Shown here: piece after piece, positions 8,794 through 17,123 of the stretch
Numbering within the stretch: the first letter of the stretch is position 1
Layout: every line of letters begins with the position of its first letter
The notes under the pieces: model-generated
The model's database searches: none
Told to the model about the DNA's origin: nothing
Seen by the model: only the letters and a program-made list of their open reading frames with translations
NCBI RefSeq assembly: GCF_026988655.1
Contig: NZ_JALSKT010000073.1
Location: 1 to 37,151, forward strand
Reading direction: 5' to 3'
Length of the DNA: 37,151 nt
Origin: Sulfurimonas sp.
GTDB taxonomy: Bacteria > Campylobacterota > Campylobacteria > Campylobacterales > Sulfurimonadaceae
Position numbers and translations under genes: made by a program

Positions 8794-9573
8794 ATGAAAA
8801 AACTTATATCAACATTAGCACTCGGTGCAATTATAAGCACAGCAGCAAATGCTGACTTTATAAGGGTTCAGGCTGGTGCAGGGGCATGGAGTTATAAGCC
8901 AAGTGGACTTATTACATACACAGATAATGATGGAACTTTAACGCATGCGTCTTTAGAAAAAGCACAAGTTTCTACCTATGCATGGATTTTTGTAAAGCAC
9001 CCTATTCCTTTAATACCAAATTTGCGACTTGAATATGCAACAGTTCACGATGATGGAAAAGGTTCTGGTTCGTATAATGGTTATACATTTCCAGCTAATA
9101 CACCAACAACTTTAGACCTGACACAATACGATGTTATACCATACTACAACATACTTGATAATACCTTTTGGACAACCATTGACCTTGGAATTGATATTAA
9201 AATCATTGATTCTCAGTTTACAGCTAAAAATGCACAATTAAATGTCAGTGGAATAACTTCTGGTAGTGTGACAAAAGATTATGATGAAAAAGCTACGATT
9301 CCAGTTCCTTTAGCATATGTAAGAGGGCGTGTAGAAATTCCTTTCACTGGTTTCGGTTTTGAGGCGGATGCTAAGTACATTTCTTATGATGGAGATACTA
9401 TATATGATGTCCGTGCGAAGGTTGATTATACTTTAGATTTTATTCCTGTTATACAACCAGCTATAGAAGTAGGATACCGTGTACAAAAGTATGATTTTGA
9501 AAGTGAAGATAAAAAAACAAAAATGAATATGGATTTTGCAGGTGTCTATCTGGGCATGATTGCTAAGTTCTAG
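8794..9573 (+). CDS. TIGR04219-like outer-membrane beta-barrel protein
   Basis: 259-residue exported protein. The signal peptide spans about 1-20 with A-N-A cleavage before DFIRVQAGAGAW. The rest alternates polar and aromatic residues in strands separated by Gly/Asp turns and ends MIAKF with a terminal Phe, the outer-membrane barrel signature. The opening and layout resemble the TIGR04219 barrel family, function unknown; that assignment is from memory. Codons 155-259 and the 90 nt after the stop are repeated identically at 13299-13706. The intact copy is this one. The ancestral neighbour was evidently murB, whose stop would lie 3 nt away in the convergent orientation. Confidence 0.8.
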   Translation: MKKLISTLALGAIISTAANADFIRVQAGAGAWSYKPSGLITYTDNDGTLTHASLEKAQVSTYAWIFVKHPIPLIPNLRLEYATVHDDGKGSGSYNGYTFPANTPTTLDLTQYDVIPYYNILDNTFWTTIDLGIDIKIIDSQFTAKNAQLNVSGITSGSVTKDYDEKATIPVPLAYVRGRVEIPFTGFGFEADAKYISYDGDTIYDVRAKVDYTLDFIPVIQPAIEVGYRVQKYDFESEDKKTKMNMDFAGVYLGMIAKF

Positions 9574-9663
9574 GTTTTATTTTATGAGGTAGTTATTGTC
9601 CATAATGACTATCTCACATTCGAGGCTTACACCAAAGCGCTCTTTTACTCTTTTTTGTGCTGT
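9256..9663. repeat. 408-bp direct repeat, left copy
   Basis: Identical, without gaps, to 13299-13706 (constant offset 4043). It spans the last 105 codons of the barrel gene, the 3-nt junction, and the last 28 codons plus stop of murB. The match ends sharply: base 9255 is A against T at 13298, and 9664 is A against T at 13707. Confidence 0.97.
9577..9663 (-). pseudogene. murB 3' fragment (duplicated tail)
   Basis: The last 28 codons and stop of murB in the left repeat copy, in the same orientation as intact murB at 13620. It has no start or upstream coding sequence, so it is an inert remnant of the duplication. Confidence 0.9.
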
Positions 9664-9744
9664 AATGCAAATGTCTCTTTTTTGAGTCGTTAGTGAAATA
9701 CTTTATTGCTACCATTAGCACATCAAAAATTAATGGAGAGTAAT

Positions 9745-11535
9745 ATGTTTAAATTGTCAATAGCAGCAAGTATTGCATTGGTGTCATTTGTAATGATAGG
9801 TTGTGGTAGTAATGATGCAGCATCTGAGGTTCCTCAAGAGAGTATCGATCAGTTTAAAGCAAGTGTACCTGTAACAGATGCAGAAAAAGCTTCTATTCGT
9901 GTTGCTGATACACTAAATGGCGAGCCGATATCGTATAATACAATTTTAAGAACAGGAAATGTATTAAACGGTGAAACATTTGGTCTTTTAAAAGATATGA
10001 ATGATTCGCCACTTACAATGCAAGACGGAAGCAATTATATTTGTAACGGTCAATTTGGCGGGAGTGGACCGGATCATACCGAGTTTATTGAAAAAGACGG
10101 GAAAATTTTTATGATTACGCAGTTTGAGTGCCAAGTTGGGGCAATTTATCAGGCTGAATTAGAGCAAGACACTGCTACGGGGAAATTAAGTGCAAAAAAT
10201 TTAAAATATATCTCTCAAGCGTCACATCATGGTGGCTATGTACACTGTGCAGGAAGCAAAACACCATGGAACAGTTTCTTAGGAAGTGAAGAGTATGAGC
10301 CAAATGCAGCAGATTTAAATATTACATCAGGATCAATTGATAGCTATTATGATCTTATTGCACCATACTTTGGTGGTGATTTGACACAAGCAAATCCTTA
10401 CTATTACGGATGGATTACAGAGGTCAAAATTCTCAATGCTGCCGGAGATAACAGCTATACAAAACATTACAGTTTGGGACGTTTTTCTCACGAACTTTCA
10501 TTTGTAATGCCTGATGCAAAGACAGTCTACTCAACAGATGATGGAACAAATGATGCATTTTATATGTATATAGCAGACAATGCAAATGATTTAAGTGCGG
10601 GTACACTCTATGCTGCAAAATGGACACAAACTGATTCCAATGCTGCAGGAAAATCTGATATTACCTGGATTAAATTAGGGCACAGTGATGATACAACACT
10701 TAAAGCAATTGTTGATTCAAAACCGCTTTTTGGCGATATTTTTGAAAGCACTGCTCCAAATGAAGATGGAACTTGTGCAACTGGATTTACATCTGTCAAC
10801 ACTGCAGCAGGACATGAATGTCTAAAAGTAAAAGACGCAACAAAAGCAGCATTTTTGGAAACCCGACGTTATGCAGCAATACTTGGTGCAACAACAGAAT
10901 TCAGAAAGATGGAAGGTTTAACATACAACCCAAATGCAAATGTCCTCTACAGTGCCATCAGCGAGATTGCCAAAGGGATGGAAGATAACAAAAAATATGG
11001 TGAGCCAAACACAGGATATGATATCGGAGGAAATAATGATATTACATTAGAGTACAACAAATGTGGTGCTGTTTATGAACATAACTTGGCATCAAATGTA
11101 GAGGATAAAGATGGTGCCGTAATTAACTCTGAGTATGTCATTACAAATATGAATTCAATTATTGCAGGCGAAATGACAACATATGATGAAAACTCGACCT
11201 ATGCAAACAACAGCTGTAATATCAATTCTATTGCAAGTCCTGATAATTTAACATTTGTCAAAGGAACAAATACGCTTATTATCGGTGAAGATACGAGTTA
11301 TCATCAAAACGATATGGTATGGGCGTTTGATGTTGAGAGCAAAAAACTAACAACACGTGTGGCAACTACTCCGTATGGTTCAGAGACAACATCACCAATG
11401 TATCAAGATCCAATAAATGGTTTTACATATATAAACCTTGTGACACAGCATCCTTACGGTGAATCAGATGAAGATAAGGTACAAAGCCCTGATGATGTAC
11501 AGTCATATGTTGGATATATTCAACTTGGAAACTAA
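9745..11535 (+). CDS. PhoX-like (DUF839) phosphatase lipoprotein
   Basis: Predicted extracytoplasmic phosphomonoesterase of the PhoX type, a calcium/iron beta-propeller enzyme. PhoX-like landmarks appear in order: TPWNSFLGSEEYEP, YYYGWITEVKI, LGRFSHELSFV, VYSTDDGTNDAFYMY, TRRYAAILGATTEFRKMEG and SPDNLTFV. The N terminus is a lipoprotein signal with lipobox V-M-I-G-C at Cys20. Classic PhoX proteins use a Tat twin-arginine signal, which is absent. I start at ATG 9745 (GGAGAG at 9735-9740); an in-frame TTG at 9706 would spoil the signal peptide. It lies 3 nt before the next gene, so the two form an operon. I see no clear Pho box or promoter in 9664-9744. Family fairly sure, substrate unknown. 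Confidence 0.75.
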   Translation: MFKLSIAASIALVSFVMIGCGSNDAASEVPQESIDQFKASVPVTDAEKASIRVADTLNGEPISYNTILRTGNVLNGETFGLLKDMNDSPLTMQDGSNYICNGQFGGSGPDHTEFIEKDGKIFMITQFECQVGAIYQAELEQDTATGKLSAKNLKYISQASHHGGYVHCAGSKTPWNSFLGSEEYEPNAADLNITSGSIDSYYDLIAPYFGGDLTQANPYYYGWITEVKILNAAGDNSYTKHYSLGRFSHELSFVMPDAKTVYSTDDGTNDAFYMYIADNANDLSAGTLYAAKWTQTDSNAAGKSDITWIKLGHSDDTTLKAIVDSKPLFGDIFESTAPNEDGTCATGFTSVNTAAGHECLKVKDATKAAFLETRRYAAILGATTEFRKMEGLTYNPNANVLYSAISEIAKGMEDNKKYGEPNTGYDIGGNNDITLEYNKCGAVYEHNLASNVEDKDGAVINSEYVITNMNSIIAGEMTTYDENSTYANNSCNINSIASPDNLTFVKGTNTLIIGEDTSYHQNDMVWAFDVESKKLTTRVATTPYGSETTSPMYQDPINGFTYINLVTQHPYGESDEDKVQSPDDVQSYVGYIQLGN

Positions 11536-11538
11536 AAT

Positions 11539-13284
11539 ATGAAGTTAAAAATATACTCTTTTGCTCCCCTCTTTCTAGGTGGAGCAATTTTTTTACTTTG
11601 CGGTTGTGGTACAAATAGTACTTCAGATAACAATGATAATGTTATCTCAAGTAATATTTCCTATTATACGCTTGATGATGCAAACGGCTATGATATACGG
11701 AATCGTAATGTGTTACATTCAACAGCATATATCGCACAAATGTGTTATACAAAGACTATAGATAAAGACAATATAACTCATAACCCATGCTTTGCATGTC
11801 ATAATAAAAATATCGCTCCAAATTATATTTTTAATAATGACACATTGCAGGAGTTGTATGATTTTCCCTCTCCAGCATTAAAAAATCCATTTTTAAACCA
11901 TTTTAAAGATTTTAGCAATGCAGTTGTACAAATAAGCGATGAAACAATACAGAATTATATACAAACAAGTAACTATTTTGATGAAAATAATTCTATTATA
12001 CTTGCTAAGAAACTACAAAATCTTACACCCCTATGGGATGATAATGATGATGGAATATGGAGTGGATATATTCCAGATTGCTATTACAACTTTGATGATG
12101 AAGGTTTCGATAAAAAAACAGACGGCAGTTACAGTGGTTGGAGAGCTTTTGGCTATATGCCTTTTTTAGGAACATTTTGGCCGACAAACGGCTCAACAGA
12201 TGATGTCTTGATTCGCTTAAATTCTTCTTTTATGAAATTAGATGAAAATGGAAGTTTTAACAAAGAGGTATACAAACTCAATCTAGCAATAGTAGAGGCA
12301 ATGATAAAACGTAAAGATGTTGCCATTGATACCGTAGATGAAACACGCTATGGAGTTGACTTAGACAAGAATGGTGAATTGTCTTCTGCATCTATAATTA
12401 AATATAAATGGGACCCAAAAGATGGTATGTTAATGTATTATATTGGATATGCAAATGAGTTACTAAAAAAAGAAAAGCTTCATATTGCAGCAGGACTTTT
12501 TCCTGAAGGAACAGAGTTTTTGCACTCTGTCCGTTATATTCAAGCTGATAACAATAGCAGTGAAATTTCTTTAAGCCAACGCATGAAAGAGCTTCGATAT
12601 GCTAAAAAAACGATGTGGCTCACCTATGCAGATTTGCAAAATATAGGAATGGCAAAAATTGTAAAAAAAGATTTAGATCCGGATGCTATTGAGGGCTTTC
12701 GCGGAAATTTTGAGAGTGGCTTAGGAAATAATCTTGGATGGGTCTACCAAGGGTTTATTGAAGATAAAAATGGCAACCTTCGTCCACAGAGTTATGAAGA
12801 GACACTCAACTGCATGGGATGTCACAGTGGCATTACCGCAACTGTTGATTCTATTTTTTCCTTTGCAAGAAAATTTGATACACAGGAAAGTTTTCAACAG
12901 GGATGGTACCATTGGTCACAAAAATCACTCAAAGGTATTGCGGAGATGCAGTATAGTGATGGAAGATATGAGTTTAGTAACTATTTACGACTCAATAACA
13001 GTGGTGATGAATTTCGGGAAAATGATGAGGTAATTACAAAGTTCTTTCTCGCAAATGGTGATTTTAATCAAAGTGCTATAACAATACTTCATAATGATAT
13101 CAGTTATCTCCTCTATCCATCATACAAAAGGGCAATAAAGCTCAATAAAGCATATAAAGCTCTCGTAGAGACACAAACATTTTATAATGGAAAAGCTGCA
13201 CATATTTTGCCATTTAAAAATATTTATCAAAAACTTGAAGATTTGCAATCTACCGGAAATGAAAAATATATCATTCCAGAATAA
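11539..13284 (+). CDS. lipoprotein with two CXXCH heme motifs
   Basis: 581-residue protein of no family I can name. Residues 1-23 are a lipoprotein signal ending L-L-C-G-C. Two heme c attachment motifs are far apart: CFACH at 84-88 and CMGCH at 425-429, so it is probably a diheme cytochrome. Asp/Asn-Gly loops such as DDNDDGIWSG (about 167-176) and DLDKNGEL (about 274-281) look like calcium-binding loops. The long region between the hemes resembles nothing I recognise. It follows the PhoX-like gene by 3 nt and ends 14 nt before the right 408-bp repeat. Function unknown; an electron-transfer or oxidase partner of the PhoX-like protein is speculative. Confidence 0.75.
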   Translation: MKLKIYSFAPLFLGGAIFLLCGCGTNSTSDNNDNVISSNISYYTLDDANGYDIRNRNVLHSTAYIAQMCYTKTIDKDNITHNPCFACHNKNIAPNYIFNNDTLQELYDFPSPALKNPFLNHFKDFSNAVVQISDETIQNYIQTSNYFDENNSIILAKKLQNLTPLWDDNDDGIWSGYIPDCYYNFDDEGFDKKTDGSYSGWRAFGYMPFLGTFWPTNGSTDDVLIRLNSSFMKLDENGSFNKEVYKLNLAIVEAMIKRKDVAIDTVDETRYGVDLDKNGELSSASIIKYKWDPKDGMLMYYIGYANELLKKEKLHIAAGLFPEGTEFLHSVRYIQADNNSSEISLSQRMKELRYAKKTMWLTYADLQNIGMAKIVKKDLDPDAIEGFRGNFESGLGNNLGWVYQGFIEDKNGNLRPQSYEETLNCMGCHSGITATVDSIFSFARKFDTQESFQQGWYHWSQKSLKGIAEMQYSDGRYEFSNYLRLNNSGDEFRENDEVITKFFLANGDFNQSAITILHNDISYLLYPSYKRAIKLNKAYKALVETQTFYNGKAAHILPFKNIYQKLEDLQSTGNEKYIIPE

Positions 13285-13298
13285 AATTTATTTTATAT

Positions 13299-13616
13299 AC
13301 TTCTGGTAGTGTGACAAAAGATTATGATGAAAAAGCTACGATTCCAGTTCCTTTAGCATATGTAAGAGGGCGTGTAGAAATTCCTTTCACTGGTTTCGGT
13401 TTTGAGGCGGATGCTAAGTACATTTCTTATGATGGAGATACTATATATGATGTCCGTGCGAAGGTTGATTATACTTTAGATTTTATTCCTGTTATACAAC
13501 CAGCTATAGAAGTAGGATACCGTGTACAAAAGTATGATTTTGAAAGTGAAGATAAAAAAACAAAAATGAATATGGATTTTGCAGGTGTCTATCTGGGCAT
13601 GATTGCTAAGTTCTAG
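13299..13616 (+). pseudogene. 3' fragment of the TIGR04219-like barrel gene
   Basis: Codons 155-259 of the barrel gene at 8794, identical at the DNA level but without signal peptide, start region or ribosome-binding site. A GTG at 13311 could formally start a 101-residue ORF, but it is an internal Val codon of the parent gene and nothing suggests translation. Confidence 0.92.
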
Positions 13617-13706
13617 GTTTTATTTTATGAGGTAGTTATTGTCCATAATGACTATCTCACATTCGAGGCTTACACCAAAGCGCTCTTTTACTCTTTTTTG
13701 TGCTGT
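13299..13706. repeat. 408-bp direct repeat, right copy
   Basis: Second identical copy of 9256-9663. Its left part is a headless fragment of the barrel gene; its right part is the genuine 3' end of murB. Confidence 0.97.
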
Positions 13707-14417
13707 TTCTATAAGGTATATAGCATCTTTAAAGCTTCCATTTCCATGATTGACTAAAAAGTTTGCATGCTCTAGACTAAACTCCATATCTCCAACTCTT
13801 TTTCCTTTTAATCCAACCGCCTCAATTAACCTTCCCGCAAAATCACCCTTAGGATTTTTAAAACAGCTGCCTGCACTTGGAGTAGATGGTTGGTTGGCAC
13901 GCATTTTTTTAAACATAGTGACTCTTTCTTTATCAAAGCCATACTCTAAATGAAAGGCAGCTTCAAGGATAGGTTCATTGATATTTGTAAAACGGTAGCC
14001 AAAGTCAATCTCCTCTTTTGCCTTTTTCCCTGAAAAGCTTGTGATATTTATAAGGTGGTTGAAAATTTCATACTCTTTAAGTCCAGCATTCATAAACACT
14101 AGTCCACCAAGTTTCCCGGGAAGATGAGAAATAAATTCAAAATTTGCTATATTGTGTTTTTTGCAAAAAGATGCAATTTTTCCAGATGGTGTTGCGCCAC
14201 CAATTTTTAGCTGATTGTCTTCAATCTTAATATAATCATACTTTTTTGAAAGCATCATAAGTTGTGGTGGATTGTCACCTATGAGAATATTGTTGCATGA
14301 ACCAATAAGATAACTCTTTGAGATATCTTGAGTTTGTTCATCTAAAAGTAACACCTCATGTGTGCCTCCTATTTTAAAAGAGGAGTATTTGGAAAAATTT
14401 ATGGATTTTGTTTGCAT
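13620..14417 (-). CDS. murB: UDP-N-acetylenolpyruvoylglucosamine reductase
   Basis: Cytoplasmic FAD enzyme that reduces UDP-GlcNAc-enolpyruvate to UDP-MurNAc with NADPH in peptidoglycan synthesis. 265 residues, normal for the short type II forms. The FAD domain starts with SSFKIGG and has LPGKLGGLVFMNAG at about 99-112. The catalytic proton donor, Ser in E. coli, is Cys185 in SAGSCFKNP, a substitution known in type II MurB proteins. The start overlaps the fliQ stop as TAATG. Its last 28 codons lie inside the right 408-bp repeat, and this copy is intact. Confidence 0.95.
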   Translation of the reverse strand: MQTKSINFSKYSSFKIGGTHEVLLLDEQTQDISKSYLIGSCNNILIGDNPPQLMMLSKKYDYIKIEDNQLKIGGATPSGKIASFCKKHNIANFEFISHLPGKLGGLVFMNAGLKEYEIFNHLINITSFSGKKAKEEIDFGYRFTNINEPILEAAFHLEYGFDKERVTMFKKMRANQPSTPSAGSCFKNPKGDFAGRLIEAVGLKGKRVGDMEFSLEHANFLVNHGNGSFKDAIYLIETAQKRVKERFGVSLECEIVIMDNNYLIK

Positions 14418-14683
14418 TACTCGACGAAGGTTGGGATTAGGTTGAAAACATTAAGTGAAAAATCTGTCATTTCGTTGAGCATCCAAGGCATTGTTAAAAC
14501 TATGACAATAACGACTCCTATAATTTTTGGAATGAAAGAGAGGGTCATTTCATTGATCTGCGTAGTTGCTTGAAAAATACTTACAGCAAGCCCGACTAGC
14601 ATTCCTGTAAGTAACCCAGGGAGTGCAAGGTAAAGTGCTATTTGAAATGTTTGAACACCAAGGGCTATGAGTTTTGCTTCCAT
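14417..14683 (-). CDS. fliQ: flagellar export apparatus protein FliQ
   Basis: 88-residue inner-membrane component of the flagellar type III secretion gate, assembling with FliP and FliR. Two hydrophobic hairpin helices at about 14-40 and 50-75 flank the conserved SIFQATTQINEMTLSFIPKI stretch. Length is exactly typical. It shares one base with the stop of mqnD upstream and one with murB downstream, so mqnD-fliQ-murB is one transcript. It is isolated from other flagellar genes, as in Campylobacter. Confidence 0.95.
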   Translation of the reverse strand: MEAKLIALGVQTFQIALYLALPGLLTGMLVGLAVSIFQATTQINEMTLSFIPKIIGVVIVIVLTMPWMLNEMTDFSLNVFNLIPTFVE

Positions 14684-15546
14684 TATGAGTCTCTTAGCTC
14701 ACTATATTCTGTAGGAATAAGGTAGTCTTGTATTTTTACAGCTTGCTCGTAAAATCCATGCTTATAGCCTAGTTCAAAAAGTTTATTTATTGCTCTGTAT
14801 TGTAATGGACTGAGTGTTATAGAGTCGTCATTTGCATATAATTCTAAATATTTCTCAAGTGTTGGCGCATCTATGCGAACTAAATCACGTTCTATCAGCA
14901 TTTTTGAGAGTCTATCTTTATGGTCTCGTGCAACTTGAACAGCCTTAGTCAGTGTCTCTTCATAGGCTATAGCACGGTTTAGTGGAAGTGAGCGACGAAT
15001 AGCCATACCACCAAGAGGAAGTGGAAGATCCTCTCCAGCTAGTTCTTGCCAAATGTCCCACATTTCTCTCTCAACTTCAAGTTCATCTGCATAGGTAAGA
15101 ATGGACTCATGGATCAAGACACCGGCATGAACCGTTCCATCTATAACAGCTTGTTCGATTTCAAGAAAATTCATATATGTGATACGTGCTTCAGGATAAG
15201 CTATACGAAAAAGCATCGCATTTGTTGTATCTTTACCGCTAAGTGCTACTTTAAAATTTTTTTTGAGTTTTGCATCTTTACGTTTAATGAGTTTTGGTCC
15301 ATATCCTTCACCAAAACTGACAGCTGTTCGAAGGGGTGCATACTCCTCTTTAATATGAGGATATAATGCAAAGCTGATTGCTACGATATCATAGACACCG
15401 TTGAGTGCGTCTTCATTAAGTGTTTGTATATCTTTTGCGATATTGTCAAACGCAGTATCTTTCATATCTACCCAACCAAATTTAATGGCATAGTACATAA
15501 AAATATCGTCAGCATCAGGAGAGTGGGCTATAAGTGTTTTTTTCAT
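14683..15546 (-). CDS. mqnD: 1,4-dihydroxy-6-naphthoate synthase (futalosine pathway)
   Basis: Makes 1,4-dihydroxy-6-naphthoate from cyclic dehypoxanthinyl futalosine in the alternative menaquinone pathway used by Campylobacterota. Periplasmic-binding-protein fold of 287 residues without a signal peptide. It opens with the MqnD hallmark AHSPDADDIFMYYA and later has VHAGVLIHE and LPLGGMAIRRSL, matching the active-site regions of the family. MqnA is the closest relative, but the N-terminal HSPDADD favours MqnD. It is first gene of the mqnD-fliQ-murB transcript, downstream of the terminator at 15579-15598. Confidence 0.9.
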   Translation of the reverse strand: MKKTLIAHSPDADDIFMYYAIKFGWVDMKDTAFDNIAKDIQTLNEDALNGVYDIVAISFALYPHIKEEYAPLRTAVSFGEGYGPKLIKRKDAKLKKNFKVALSGKDTTNAMLFRIAYPEARITYMNFLEIEQAVIDGTVHAGVLIHESILTYADELEVEREMWDIWQELAGEDLPLPLGGMAIRRSLPLNRAIAYEETLTKAVQVARDHKDRLSKMLIERDLVRIDAPTLEKYLELYANDDSITLSPLQYRAINKLFELGYKHGFYEQAVKIQDYLIPTEYSELRDS

Positions 15547-15578
15547 ACAATCATTTTAGCCTAACATCTCTAAAAATG

Positions 15579-15598
15579 GACTTACATTTAAGTAAGTC
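15579..15598 (-). terminator. intrinsic terminator of the small secreted-protein gene
   Basis: Read on the minus strand, the TAG stop is followed within a few bases by GACTTAC-TTAAAT-GTAAGTC and then CATTTTTAG, a 7-bp stem with a T5 run. It separates the 70-aa gene from mqnD. Confidence 0.65.
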
Positions 15599-15600
15599 TT

Positions 15601-15813
15601 CTATTTTGTACAGTAAAGTTTTGCTCTGTCTTTGTAACTTTGTAGGGTTATTTGTGCATACGCGTCTTGACGCATATTTTTTTTATATATTTTTGCTTTA
15701 AGTGTGAAAACTTTGCAAAGCCTTTCATTATAGTGTGATGTTTTGTGTGTTTTGTCTGATGCAAATAGGTTGAAACTTGCAAAAAATAAAATAATAGTAA
15801 TAATAATTTTCAT
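15601..15813 (-). CDS. small secreted protein, 70 aa, unknown function
   Basis: Residues 1-19 form a Sec signal peptide (MKIIITIILFFASFNLFAS). The mature part of about 50 residues is basic and contains two cysteines, in ERLCKVF and KLYCTK, which could form a disulfide. AAGGAG lies 9 nt before the ATG, and an intrinsic terminator follows, so it looks like a genuine single-gene unit. I do not recognise the family. The dyad at 15846-15875 lies just upstream. Confidence 0.65.
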   Translation of the reverse strand: MKIIITIILFFASFNLFASDKTHKTSHYNERLCKVFTLKAKIYKKNMRQDAYAQITLQSYKDRAKLYCTK

Positions 15814-15845
15814 AATTATAACTCCTTGTAAATAGTTGGATAACT

Positions 15846-15875
15846 ACTTATTATACAGTTATATTAATAATAAGT
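15846..15875. promoter_or_regulatory. 9-bp dyad ACTTATTAT / ATAATAAGT
   Basis: Inverted repeat with a 12-nt AT-rich spacer, in the divergent region between the 70-aa gene and recA, about 33 nt upstream of the 70-aa start. It could be an operator or simply AT-rich chance symmetry. Confidence 0.3.
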
Positions 15876-16055
15876 TATTTTTATGAAAAAACTATTATAT
15901 ATATTTAAGTCTTATCAAATGAAGATTATATGACTAATGTCAGCAGGTATTTATAAAGAATCTGTATAATAATATGACAAAATGACATGGTTTTAAAATA
16001 TTTAAAAAAAATCACTTAAACTTAGCATAGAATTTAATAATAAGAGAGCGAACAC

Positions 16056-17093
16056 ATGGATGCAAATAAACAAAAGTCACTAGATTTAGCAATGAAGCAA
16101 ATAGATAAAGCGTTTGGAAAAGGTGCTTTAATGCGTCTTGGTGATAAGGACGTAGTACCAATTCAATCAATAAGCACGGGTTCTTTAGGACTTGACTTGG
16201 CATTAGGCATAGGTGGCATTCCTCAGGGACGAGTTGTAGAAATTTATGGTCCAGAAAGTTCTGGTAAAACAACATTAGCACTTCAAATAACAGCTGAGTG
16301 TCAAAAACAAGGGGGTGTTTGTGCATTTATAGATGCTGAGCATGCATTAGATGTTTTATATGCTAAAAATCTTGGAGTAGATGTTGATAATCTTTTAGTT
16401 TCACAACCAGATTATGGAGAACAAGCCCTTGATATTGTTGAAACAATTGCTAGAAGTGGTGCTATTGATTTGATTGTTATTGACTCTGTTGCTGCATTAA
16501 CACCAAAGTCTGAGATAGAGGGTGAGATGTCTGACCAGAATGTTGGTGTTCAAGCAAGATTGATGTCTAAGGCATTGCGTAAACTCACTGGTGTTTTACA
16601 TAAAATGAACTGTACAGTGATTTTCATCAATCAAATTCGTATGAAAATTGGTATGATGGGGTATGGTTCACCTGAGACTACAACGGGTGGTAACGCTTTA
16701 AAATTTTATGCATCAGTACGTATAGATGTCCGCCGTATAGCATCACTCAAGCAAGGAGAGAGTCAAATTGGTAACAGAGTGAAAGCAAAAGTTATCAAAA
16801 ATAAGGTTGCCCCTCCTTTTCGTCAGGCAGAATTTGATATAATGTTCGGAGAAGGAATCTCTAAAGAGGGTGAGCTTGTTGACTACGGTGTCAAGTTAGA
16901 TATCGTTGATAAAAGTGGAGCTTGGTTCTCTTATGGAGAGACTAAACTTGGTCAAGGTCGTGAAAATGTTAAGGCAAAATTCAAAGATGAGCCTGAATTA
17001 GCAGCCGAGATTGAGGAAAAAATAAAAGTAGCTATGGGCATGAGTACACTCATGATTATGGATAATTTAGAAATAAATGAGGCTGATGCATAG
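16056..17093 (+). CDS. recA: recombinase A
   Basis: Forms the nucleoprotein filament for homologous recombination and repair. 345 residues. The Walker [10 protein letters not shown] is at about 66-74, Walker [11 protein letters not shown] near 145, the L2 loop [11 protein letters not shown] near 213-223, and a C-terminal acidic tail. An AGAGAG ribosome-binding site lies 8 nt before the ATG. No LexA-type operator is visible upstream, in keeping with the absence of a classical SOS system in Campylobacterota. eno follows after 30 nt. Confidence 0.98.
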   Translation: MDANKQKSLDLAMKQIDKAFGKGALMRLGDKDVVPIQSISTGSLGLDLALGIGGIPQGRVVEIYGPESSGKTTLALQITAECQKQGGVCAFIDAEHALDVLYAKNLGVDVDNLLVSQPDYGEQALDIVETIARSGAIDLIVIDSVAALTPKSEIEGEMSDQNVGVQARLMSKALRKLTGVLHKMNCTVIFINQIRMKIGMMGYGSPETTTGGNALKFYASVRIDVRRIASLKQGESQIGNRVKAKVIKNKVAPPFRQAEFDIMFGEGISKEGELVDYGVKLDIVDKSGAWFSYGETKLGQGRENVKAKFKDEPELAAEIEEKIKVAMGMSTLMIMDNLEINEADA

Positions 17094-17123
17094 GCTTTTA
17101 AAAAAAACTAAAAAGGTAAGTAT

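Larger units (their letters stand above)
9664..13298. mobile_element. 3,635-bp inserted segment between 408-bp direct repeats
   Basis: Extra DNA between the two copies of the barrel/murB junction. It holds two plus-strand lipoprotein genes (9745 and 11539) and no transposase, integrase or terminal inverted repeat. Removing one repeat plus this segment restores barrel and murB convergent with stops 3 nt apart. The arrangement is what a single crossover between the chromosome and a 4,043-bp circle carrying the same 408-bp junction would leave. Calling it a mobile element is inference; an assembly error or a more complex duplication is also possible. Confidence 0.6.

Noticed and set aside
9664-9744. 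Pho box upstream of the PhoX-like gene
   Set aside because: I looked for tandem GTTTC-type (Campylobacter) or CTGTCAT-type repeats and found none.
13311-13616. 101-aa ORF that could be called a gene
   Set aside because: It is the duplicated 3' part of the barrel gene at 8794, starting at an internal Val codon with no ribosome-binding site or signal peptide.
9256-13706. Classical transposon with target-site duplication
   Set aside because: A 408-bp duplication is far too long for a transposase footprint, and there is no transposase or terminal inverted repeat in the insert.
15814-16055. LexA/SOS box before recA
   Set aside because: No palindromic SOS-type operator is visible, and Campylobacterota generally lack LexA.
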